From Gemmatimonadota bacterium (lineage in GTDB: Bacteria > Gemmatimonadota > Gemmatimonadetes > Longimicrobiales > RSA9), in assembly GCA_012027055.1 (NCBI GenBank), contig VEPF01000039.1, positions 1 to 5,144 of the forward strand: a stretch of DNA of 5,144 nt. The letters are read 5' to 3'. The notes beneath the pieces were generated by a model. It made no database searches, was not told the DNA's origin, and worked only from the letters and a program-made list of their open reading frames with translations. Made by a program: the position numbers and the translations under genes. Position 1 is the stretch's first letter. Every line of letters starts with the position of its first letter. Positions 1 to 5,144 of the stretch are shown piece by piece.

Positions 1-142
1 TGCGCGCGGCCGCCTCCGGGCCGGGCATTCGGCCCTCGAGCGTGGCGTTCAGGTTGAAGATTCGCTCGAGGAAGGGCACGACCTCGGCGAGCGGGGCGTG
101 TTCCGGCTCTCCGAAATTGAGCAGCAGGACGGCGGTCTTCAT
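1..142 (-). CDS. hemH: Probable ferrochelatase, N-terminal fragment cut by the window edge
   Basis: This is the first 47 codons of a gene that runs off the low-coordinate end of the window. The visible protein begins MKTAVLLLNFGEPE and continues through VVPFLERIFNLNATLEG. A short hydrophobic beta strand ending in N-x-G-x-P, followed by a helix with a 'PFL' segment, is how ferrochelatases (HemH/CpfC family) start. Members of this family insert ferrous iron into a porphyrin at the end of haem synthesis. The catalytic histidine and glutamate lie further along and cannot be seen, so activity and choice of substrate (protoporphyrin or coproporphyrin) are open. The ATG at 142-140 is chosen because the family normally begins a few residues before this strand. 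There is no strong Shine-Dalgarno sequence in front of it, only a weak CGGGG. It lies 73 bases after hypE in the same direction and may be co-transcribed. The assignment rests on a short N-terminus only. Confidence 0.72.
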   Translation of the reverse strand, partial: MKTAVLLLNFGEPEHAPLAEVVPFLERIFNLNATLEGRMPGPEAAAR

Positions 143-215
143 GGCCCCGGTTGTCGAAGGTGGTGCCAGCGGGCGCGGTAATTGAATGCTGCCCGCCACC
201 CGGTCAACGGCCTAC
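143..215. other. Intergenic gap between hypE and the hemH-like gene
   Basis: These 73 bases are the only real non-coding stretch in the window. I see no convincing stem-loop with a T-run, so there is no clear intrinsic terminator to end the hyp transcript here. Apart from a weak promoter-like pair of hexamers nothing stands out. Read-through from hypE into the downstream gene is therefore possible. Confidence 0.6.
180..207 (-). promoter_or_regulatory. Weak candidate promoter in the hypE-hemH gap
   Basis: Reading on the minus strand, TTGACC (207-202) matches a sigma-70 type -35 box at five of six positions. It is followed 16 bases later by TCAATT (185-180), which matches the -10 consensus at only three of six. 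The -10 candidate is the only AT-rich spot in a GC-rich gap. It lies about 40 bases before the putative ferrochelatase ATG, so it could give that gene its own transcription. The match is poor and may be chance; the gene could equally be read through from the hyp operon. Confidence 0.18.
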
Positions 216-1271
216 TCAGCAGATACGCGGCAGCTGCTCGCCCGAGAGCATGTCCACCACGCGCGAGCCGCCAATGCGGCTGCGGGCGAGCACGCGCCCG
301 GGGTGATCGGCGACGACTGCTCCGATGACGGCCGCCTCCGCGCCGAGCGGATCGCGCCGCAGGATGGCGAGCGCTTCCGCGGCGCGCGCGCCGGCCACGA
401 TGGCGATCAGCTTGCCCTCGTTGGCCACGTAGAGCGGGTCGAAGCCCAGGATCTCGCAGGCACCGCGCACCTCATCCTGGACCGGCACGGCGGCCTCCTC
501 GATCCGGATGCCCTGCCCCGCCGATTGCGCGATCTCGTTGAGCGCGCTGGCCACGCCGCCGCGGGTGGGATCGCGGAGCACGTGGACGTCGCCGGCGAGC
601 GCCTCGATCAGCGCGGCCGTGAGCCGGTGCAGCGGCGCCGAGTCGGACTGGAGCGTGGTCTCGAACTCCAGACCCGCGCGCAGCGACATGATGGTGATGC
701 CGTGCGTGGCGATCGGGCCACTGATCAGGACGGCGTCTCCGGGGCGGATGCGCGGAGGTGCCACCTCGATGCCCGGTGGGACGCAGCCCACGCCGGTGGT
801 GTTGATGAATATGCCATCCGCCTGGCCGCGCTCCACCACCTTGGTGTCGCCGGTCACGATGCGCACGCCCGCGTGCGCCGCGGCGTCACGCATCGACACG
901 GCGATGCGCCAGAGGTCGGCCATGGGAAAGCCTTCCTCCAGGATGAACGCGGCCGAGAGCGCGACCGGACGGGCGCCGCACATGGCCAAGTCGTTGACCG
1001 TGCCGTAGACCGCGAGCGAGCCGATGTCGCCCCCGGGGAAGAAGCGCGGCGTGATCACGTAGGAGTCCGTGCTGAAGGCCAGCCTGCCGTTGGGCAGATC
1101 GAGCACCGCACCGTCGTGCAGCCGGGCGAGCTCGGGACTCGGGTAAGCGGCGAGGAAGACGTCGTCCACGAGTTGCTTCGAGAGCTTGCCGCCACCGCCG
1201 TGCGCGAGCACGACGGTGGGATAGTCAGCGAGCGGCAGCGGACAGGCGGGCAGGAATACCGGTTTGCTCAT
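216..1271 (-). CDS. hypE: HypE, carbamoyl dehydratase for hydrogenase cyanide ligand synthesis
   Basis: HypE uses ATP to dehydrate a carbamoyl group, attached to its C-terminal cysteine by HypF, to a thiocyanate. The cyanide is then passed to iron on the HypC-HypD complex in the cytoplasm. The 351-residue protein belongs to the PurM/AIR-synthase-like ATP-binding family. Visible motifs are HGGGGK (24-29), STDSYVI (67-73), GTVNDLAM (90-97), GDTKVVERG (141-149), HGITIMSLR (190-198), DPTRGG (234-239) and ANEGK (283-287). It ends in PRIC, the conserved tail whose last residue, Cys351, carries the carbamoyl/cyano group, so the 3' end is intact. Length is usual or slightly long for the family. The ATG overlaps the hypD stop as ATGA (1271-1268) and has no good Shine-Dalgarno sequence, which suggests translation coupled to hypD. 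The N-terminus ACPLPLADYPTVVLAHGGGG fits known HypE starts. Motif evidence for identity is very strong. Confidence 0.97.
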   Translation of the reverse strand: MSKPVFLPACPLPLADYPTVVLAHGGGGKLSKQLVDDVFLAAYPSPELARLHDGAVLDLPNGRLAFSTDSYVITPRFFPGGDIGSLAVYGTVNDLAMCGARPVALSAAFILEEGFPMADLWRIAVSMRDAAAHAGVRIVTGDTKVVERGQADGIFINTTGVGCVPPGIEVAPPRIRPGDAVLISGPIATHGITIMSLRAGLEFETTLQSDSAPLHRLTAALIEALAGDVHVLRDPTRGGVASALNEIAQSAGQGIRIEEAAVPVQDEVRGACEILGFDPLYVANEGKLIAIVAGARAAEALAILRRDPLGAEAAVIGAVVADHPGRVLARSRIGGSRVVDMLSGEQLPRIC

Positions 1272-2356
1272 GTGGTCCGGGCGTAGTGGAAGTACGCGGC
1301 GCAGGCGCCTTCGCTCGAGACCATCGGTGCCCCCAGGGGGTGCTCGGGCGTGCAGCGCGTGCCGAACGCGGGGCAGGCCTCGGGGCGCAGCAGCCCCTGC
1401 AGCACTGCCCCCGCGTGGCAGTCGGCCGGTTCGGTCGCGACGATGTCCGCCACCCCGAACCGGTGCAGGGCGTCATAGGCGCGGAACTCGGTGCGCAGCC
1501 CCAGCCCGCTGGCGGGGATGGCACCGATGCCCCGCCACTTTCGCTCGGTGACCTCGAAGACCTGCGCGATCAGCTGTCGGGCGGGCAGGTTGCCGTCCGG
1601 CTGCACGGCGCGAGCGTACTGGTTCCGCACCCCCACTGCGCCCGCCTCGAGCAGCTCCAGCAGCATGAGGATCCCCTGCAGCAGGTCGAGCGGCTCGAAG
1701 CCGGTCACCACGATGGGGACGTGGTAGCGCGCCGCGATCGGCTCGTATTCCCGCAACCCCATTACGGCACAGACGTGCCCGGCCGCCAGGAAGCCCTGCA
1801 CGCGCGTATCGGGCGTGGCCAGGATGGCCTCCATGGCGGGCGGCACCAGCACGTGCGAAACCAGCAGCGAGAAATTGCGGAGTCCCAGCCGGTGCGCCTG
1901 CCACACGGCCATGGCGTTCGCGGGCGCCGTGGTCTCGAAGCCGACCGCGAAGAACACCACCTGCCGCTCCGGCTCCCGCTGCGCGATGCGCACCGCATCG
2001 AGCGGCGAATAGACCACGCGCACGTCTGCGCCGGCGGCCTTGACGGCGAGCAGGTCGGTCGTGGATCCGGGCACGCGCAGCATGTCGCCGAAAGACGTGA
2101 ACGTGACCTCCGGGCGGCGCGCGATGGCGATCGCCCGGTCGATCATCTCGAGAGGGGTGACGCAGACGGGGCAGCCCGGGCCGTGCACGAGCGTGAGCGC
2201 GGGGGGCAGCAGGCGGTCGATGCCGGAGCGGACGAGCGTGTGCGTCTGGCCGCCGCAGATCTCCATGATGGACCAGGGGCGCGTGATCGTGCTCGCGATG
2301 GCGGCCAGCAACCGCTCCGCGGCCACGGGATCGCGGTACTCGTCCACGAAGCGCAT
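1268..2356 (-). CDS. hypD: HypD, iron-sulfur scaffold for Fe(CN)2CO assembly
   Basis: HypD, in complex with HypC, is the cytoplasmic scaffold on which iron receives its two cyanides and one CO before delivery to the hydrogenase large subunit. The 362-residue protein has the hallmark EICGGQTH (32-39) and HGPGCPVCVTP (58-68), giving conserved Cys34, Cys62 and Cys65. It also has FGDMLRVPGS (89-98) and GFETTAP (139-145). Near the C-terminus, Cys313, Cys328, Cys335 and Cys352 are spaced as expected for the ligands of the [4Fe-4S] cluster. The segment after C335 (TPEHPLGAPMVSSEGAC) is typical of the family. Length is close to the roughly 370 residues of characterised members. The start MRFVDEYRDP matches the usual HypD N-terminus. 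It lies three bases after the hypC stop, has no clear Shine-Dalgarno sequence, and overlaps hypE by four bases. No expected residue is missing. Confidence 0.98.
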   Translation of the reverse strand: MRFVDEYRDPVAAERLLAAIASTITRPWSIMEICGGQTHTLVRSGIDRLLPPALTLVHGPGCPVCVTPLEMIDRAIAIARRPEVTFTSFGDMLRVPGSTTDLLAVKAAGADVRVVYSPLDAVRIAQREPERQVVFFAVGFETTAPANAMAVWQAHRLGLRNFSLLVSHVLVPPAMEAILATPDTRVQGFLAAGHVCAVMGLREYEPIAARYHVPIVVTGFEPLDLLQGILMLLELLEAGAVGVRNQYARAVQPDGNLPARQLIAQVFEVTERKWRGIGAIPASGLGLRTEFRAYDALHRFGVADIVATEPADCHAGAVLQGLLRPEACPAFGTRCTPEHPLGAPMVSSEGACAAYFHYARTT

Positions 2357-2359
2357 CGG

Positions 2360-2617
2360 CTACTCGGGCTGGGGCAGGGTCAGCTCGGCGAGCTCGCCCA
2401 TGCGGTCCAGGTACGCGAAGACCTCCCGGGCCTCCGCCTCAGCCACGCGCGAGATCGCGAAGCCGACGTGCACGATCACGTAGTCACCGACCCCGGCCTC
2501 CGGCAGGTACGCGAGACAGACCTCCTTGATGAGCCCGGCGAAGCTGACCCGCCCCATGCGGAGCCCCTCCACCGATTCGGTGATCGAGACGATCTGGCCC
2601 GGCACGCCGAGACACAT
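2360..2617 (-). CDS. hypC: HypC/HybG-family hydrogenase maturation chaperone
   Basis: HypC is a small OB-fold chaperone. It binds HypD during assembly of the Fe(CN)2CO unit and then carries that unit to the hydrogenase large-subunit precursor. The 85-residue protein begins MCLGVPGQ, in which Cys2 is the essential iron/large-subunit binding residue exposed after removal of Met. It contains GDYVIVHVGFAI (44-55), including the conserved His50. An in-frame ATG 39 bases upstream (2656) would add 13 residues and bury Cys2, so it is rejected. The chosen ATG also has a strong Shine-Dalgarno sequence at the right distance. The gene lies four bases after hypF and three before hypD, between its functional partners. 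It could be a paralogue serving one particular hydrogenase (HybG-like), which sequence alone cannot decide. Confidence 0.97.
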   Translation of the reverse strand: MCLGVPGQIVSITESVEGLRMGRVSFAGLIKEVCLAYLPEAGVGDYVIVHVGFAISRVAEAEAREVFAYLDRMGELAELTLPQPE

Positions 2618-2621
2618 GCCC

Positions 2622-4928
2622 CTAATCCTCCGCCGCGCGCAGCCGCGCGGCCGCAATCATCACCTGTCCGAGCGCGACGCCACCATCGTTGGGCGGCACC
2701 TGCCGGTGCTGCAGCACCTGGAAGCCGCGGCCGCGGAGCACGGCCGCCAGCCGTTCCGTCAGGACGCGATTCTGGAAGCAGCCGCCGGACAGCGCCACGC
2801 GAGGCTGACCTACGCGCTCGGCGATCACCAGGCCGGCGTGCACCAGCGCATTGTGGAAGCGCGCGGCGATCCGCCCCCGCTCCACGCCGGCTCGCACGTC
2901 GGCGAGCAGGTCGGCCAGCAACGGGCGCCAGTCCAGTACCGCCTGCGGTGCCAGCGGCAGCGGATAGCGCCCGGTCTCCCCGGGCGTGACCGCGAATTCC
3001 AGCGCCATGGCCACCTCGCCCTCGAAGCTGGCGTGGTCGCCCAGGTCGAGGAGCGCCGCCACGCCATCGAACAGCCGGCCCGCGCTGCTGCTGAGCGGCG
3101 AGTTGAAGCCACCGGCCAGCAGCTGCAGCAGGGCGTGCCGCTTGGGTTCCGGGATGCGGCGCACCACGGGCAGGTCCAGCGTGGCCGCCTCGTCCCCATA
3201 GAGCTGGTGCAGCAACGACAGGGCGACACGCGCCGGTTCCACCACGGCGGCGTCGCCGCCCGGCAGGCGGAGCGGGCGGAAATGCGCCACGCGCTCGAAG
3301 CCGGCGGCATCGCCCAGCAGGAACTCGCCGCCCCAGATGGTACCGTCGGCGCCCAATCCGGTGCCGTCCCAGATGATGCCCAGCGCCGGACCGGCCTCGC
3401 CGTGCTCCGCCAGGCAACTGGCCAGGTGCGCGTGGTGGTGCTGCACGCCGACCAGCACGGGACTCGGCTCCGCCGCCGCGGCGAAGCTGCGCGCCCACTG
3501 CGTGGCCGCATAGTCGGGGTGCAGGTCATGCGCGACGGCGGCCGGCCGGACGTCGTAGAACGAGAGCAGGTCCGCGATCACCGTCGCGAACGCGCGCTGG
3601 CTCTCGTGCGTTTCGAGGTCACCGATGTGCTGGCTGATGAACACGTCGTGGCCGCGGGCCACGGCGACCGCGTTCTTGAGGTGCGCGCCCACGGCGAGCA
3701 GGGGCGGCACCGGCGCCGCCAGGCGGATCGGCCGCGGGGCGTGCCCGCGCGCCCGGCGGAGCAGGCGCACCTCGCCAGCGACGATCCAGGCGACGCTGTC
3801 ATCGACGTGCCGCTGGATGGGCCGGTCGTGGGTGAGAAAGACATCGGCGATGCCGTGCAGCCGGGCGAGCGCTTCTTCGCCGGCGGTGCAGATCGGCTCA
3901 TCGCTCAGGTTGCCGCTGGTGGCCACCACGGGCCGACGCACGGCCTCCAGCAGCAGGTGAAGCAGGGGCGCGTAAGGCAGCATGATGCCGAGGTACGGAT
4001 TGCCCGGCGCGACCCCCGGCACCACGGGCGCGCCCGGGCGGCGGGGGAGCAGCACGATGGGGGCGTCGGCCCCGAGCAGCGCGGCGGTCGCGGCCGCATC
4101 CACTTCGGCGATGAGCGCGGCCGCATCCAGGTCCGGCACCATGAGCGCGAAGGCCCGGGTCGGCCGGTGCTTGCGGTCGCGCAGAGTCTGCACCGCGGCC
4201 GCGTTGCCGGCATCGCACAGCAACAGGAACCCGCCGATGCCCTTGACGGCCGCGATGCGGCCATCGGCAATGGCCGCGGCCGTGCCCAGCAGAGCGGTGC
4301 GATCGTCGCCGTGGGCGACCAACACCCCGCCATCGGGCCCGAGCAGCTGCAGGTGCGGGCCGCACTGCGGACAGGCGTTAGGCTGCGCGTGGAAGCGCCG
4401 GTCGCCCGGGTCCTGGTACTCGCCGCGGCACGCCGGACAGAGCACGAAGCCCGCCATGGTGGTGTGTGGGCGGTCGTAGGGGAGTGCCCGGATGATGCTG
4501 AAGCGGGGGCCGCAGTGCGTGCAGTTGGTGAACGCGTAGCCGTGCCGGCGGTCGGCCCGATCGTGCAGCTCGCGGCGGCACGCGTCGCAGCTGGCGAGGT
4601 CGGGCAGCACCAGGGCGGTGGGCGTGCCACCGGCCGCGCTGGCGCGAATCTCGAATCCCGGCTGCAGCGTGGCTGCGACCCACTCCTCGCCCAGCTCGAG
4701 GATGGCGGCATGGGGCGGGGCCTGCGCGCGCAACGCGGCGCGGAACCGGTCCAGCGCCGGCTCGGCCGCCTCCGCCTCGATGACCACGCCCGCGGCATCG
4801 TTCTCGATCCAGCCGGCGATCCCCAGCTCCTGCGCCAGGCGAAACACGAACGGACGGAAGCCCACGCCCTGCACGGTGCCGCGCACCTGCAGCCGCAGCC
4901 GTTTCAGGGGCGCGGGCACCGCGTCCAT
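2622..4928 (-). CDS. hypF: HypF, carbamoyltransferase supplying carbamoyl groups to HypE
   Basis: HypF hydrolyses carbamoyl phosphate, makes carbamoyl-AMP with ATP, and transfers the carbamoyl group to the C-terminal cysteine of HypE. This is the source of the active-site cyanides. The 768-residue protein shows every domain in order. The acylphosphatase domain (about 8-97) has VQGVGFRPFV with catalytic Arg25, plus Asn43. Two zinc-finger-like units use Cys114/117/136/139 and Cys164/167/186/189, with DRRFHAQPNACP following. The YrdC-like nucleotide-binding domain (about 205-395) has KGIGGFLLLCDA, RDRKHRP (250-256) and TSGNLSDEPI (337-346). The Kae1-like domain (about 405-768) has HDLHPDY (467-473), metal-binding HHHAH (497-501), DGTGLGADGTIWGGEF (521-536), SGGCFQN (714-720) and NDGGVALGQ (747-755). 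Length is near the usual 750. The ATG at 4928 shares one base with the hypB stop (TGATG). An upstream ATG at 4982 would add 18 atypical residues overlapping hypB and is less likely. No Shine-Dalgarno sequence is evident, so coupling to hypB is likely. Confidence 0.97.
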   Translation of the reverse strand: MDAVPAPLKRLRLQVRGTVQGVGFRPFVFRLAQELGIAGWIENDAAGVVIEAEAAEPALDRFRAALRAQAPPHAAILELGEEWVAATLQPGFEIRASAAGGTPTALVLPDLASCDACRRELHDRADRRHGYAFTNCTHCGPRFSIIRALPYDRPHTTMAGFVLCPACRGEYQDPGDRRFHAQPNACPQCGPHLQLLGPDGGVLVAHGDDRTALLGTAAAIADGRIAAVKGIGGFLLLCDAGNAAAVQTLRDRKHRPTRAFALMVPDLDAAALIAEVDAAATAALLGADAPIVLLPRRPGAPVVPGVAPGNPYLGIMLPYAPLLHLLLEAVRRPVVATSGNLSDEPICTAGEEALARLHGIADVFLTHDRPIQRHVDDSVAWIVAGEVRLLRRARGHAPRPIRLAAPVPPLLAVGAHLKNAVAVARGHDVFISQHIGDLETHESQRAFATVIADLLSFYDVRPAAVAHDLHPDYAATQWARSFAAAAEPSPVLVGVQHHHAHLASCLAEHGEAGPALGIIWDGTGLGADGTIWGGEFLLGDAAGFERVAHFRPLRLPGGDAAVVEPARVALSLLHQLYGDEAATLDLPVVRRIPEPKRHALLQLLAGGFNSPLSSSAGRLFDGVAALLDLGDHASFEGEVAMALEFAVTPGETGRYPLPLAPQAVLDWRPLLADLLADVRAGVERGRIAARFHNALVHAGLVIAERVGQPRVALSGGCFQNRVLTERLAAVLRGRGFQVLQHRQVPPNDGGVALGQVMIAAARLRAAED
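2627..2631 (-). promoter_or_regulatory. Strong ribosome binding site of hypC
   Basis: On the minus strand GGAGG lies within the last codons of hypF, nine bases before the hypC ATG at 2617. It is the only near-consensus Shine-Dalgarno sequence at any of the gene starts in the window. It decides the hypC start in favour of the form with cysteine at position 2. Confidence 0.8.
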
Positions 4929-5144
4929 CAGTGGGCGACGGCCAGCGCCCGCCGCACCCGGGTGAGCAGCGCCTTCAGCCACTCATCGAAGCCGGCGCCG
5001 GTACGGCAGGAGACGCGGATGATGGGGGCTTTGGGGTTCACGAGGCGCACTCCGCGGTCGAACTCGCCATCATCGAAGTCGAACGCGGACACCAGGTCGT
5101 ACTTGTTGAGCAGCACGACGTCGGCGGTCGCGAAGATGCCGGGA
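4928..5144 (-). CDS. hypB: HypB, nickel-insertion GTPase, C-terminal part only
   Basis: Only the last 71 codons are present; the start lies beyond the high-coordinate edge. HypB is a SIMIBI-class GTPase that works with HypA to deliver nickel to the hydrogenase large subunit after the iron centre is in place. The fragment reads PGIFATADVVLLNKYDLV, which contains the guanine-specificity motif NKxD (NKYD, 5107-5096). Further on is NPKAPIIRVSCRTGAGFDEWL, with the SCRTGxG segment typical of the HypB C-terminus. The P-loop, switch motifs, nickel-binding cysteines and any histidine-rich N-terminus are outside the window, so their state is unknown. The frame ends in TGA (4930-4928), which overlaps the hypF ATG by one base. 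UreG, a related nickel GTPase, is the alternative, but the hyp context and the SCRTG segment favour HypB. Confidence 0.93.
   Translation of the reverse strand, partial: PGIFATADVVLLNKYDLVSAFDFDDGEFDRGVRLVNPKAPIIRVSCRTGAGFDEWLKALLTRVRRALAVAH

Noticed and set aside
186..1286. A 366-codon open frame on the plus strand antisense to hypE
   Set aside because: It mirrors hypE almost exactly, has low-complexity composition rich in His, Arg, Asp and Gly, and shows no family motif. The minus-strand frame is unmistakably HypE.
2641..2653. Short GC-only palindrome (GCCGCGCGGC type) near the hypF end, considered as an attenuator or terminator
   Set aside because: It lies inside the hypF coding sequence, has no T-run after it, and such palindromes are expected by chance in DNA this GC-rich.
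2618..2656. A 13-residue N-terminal extension of HypC from the ATG at 2656
   Set aside because: It would overlap hypF and place the essential cysteine at position 15. The ATG at 2617 gives the conserved MCLGVPGQ start and has a strong ribosome binding site.
1286..2989. A 567-codon open frame on the plus strand antisense to hypD, hypC and part of hypF
   Set aside because: The translation is rich in Arg, Ala, Gly, His and Asp with no recognisable domain. It runs across the boundaries of three well-supported genes on the other strand. High-GC coding DNA commonly leaves long stop-free antisense frames.
2476..3498. A 340-codon minus-strand frame overlapping the 3' part of hypF and the start of hypC
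   Set aside because: It is an out-of-frame reading of hypF, dominated by Arg, Gly and Ala. The hypF frame carries conserved motifs throughout, so this is not a second gene or a frameshifted product.
4929..4982. An 18-residue N-terminal extension of HypF from the ATG at 4982
   Set aside because: It overlaps the hypB coding end and adds residues not expected in front of the acylphosphatase domain. The TGATG junction at 4930-4926 gives a natural coupled start.
1..5144. A previously undescribed system
   Set aside because: Every substantial minus-strand frame is accounted for by known Hyp families and a probable ferrochelatase. No unexplained gene, repeat array or unusual composition island was found.

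Overview
This window is the distal part of a [NiFe]-hydrogenase maturation (hyp) operon, read entirely on the minus strand, followed by the first codons of a probable ferrochelatase gene. In transcription order (high to low coordinates) it holds the 3' end of hypB (5144-4928), then complete hypF (4928-2622), hypC (2617-2360), hypD (2356-1268) and hypE (1271-216), a 73-base gap, and the 5' end of a hemH-like gene (142 to the window edge). Nothing on the plus strand is convincingly coding. I saw no RNA gene, mobile element, CRISPR array or sizeable repeat. The only space between genes longer than a few bases is 143-215.

The DNA is very GC-rich, and the reading frames show strong G/C preference at third positions, so long antisense shadow frames are plentiful. 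The protein motifs are typical bacterial Hyp proteins. The window alone does not fix the phylum. A high-GC Gram-negative or soil-type lineage (for example Gemmatimonadota, Acidobacteriota or Myxococcota-like) is a guess from composition and the style of the ferrochelatase N-terminus, not a demonstrated assignment.

The genes work as one pathway. HypF makes a carbamoyl-adenylate from carbamoyl phosphate and ATP and passes the carbamoyl group to the C-terminal cysteine of HypE. HypE dehydrates it to a thiocyanate. The HypC-HypD iron-sulfur complex accepts the cyanide and carries the Fe(CN)2CO unit to the hydrogenase large-subunit precursor. HypB, a GTPase, then helps insert nickel. The key catalytic and ligand residues I could check are present in HypF, HypC, HypD and HypE, and the visible part of HypB has its expected C-terminal GTPase motifs, so the cassette looks functional. 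HypA, the N-terminal half of HypB, the hydrogenase structural genes and the maturation endopeptidase are not in the window and presumably lie upstream or elsewhere.

The junctions are tight: a 1-base overlap (TGATG) for hypB/hypF, a 4-base gap for hypF/hypC, a 3-base gap for hypC/hypD and a 4-base overlap (ATGA) for hypD/hypE. This indicates a single transcript with translational coupling. Only hypC has an obvious strong Shine-Dalgarno sequence. I found no evidence of a novel system. The observations worth a second look are the ferrochelatase neighbour and the uneven ribosome-binding-site strength.
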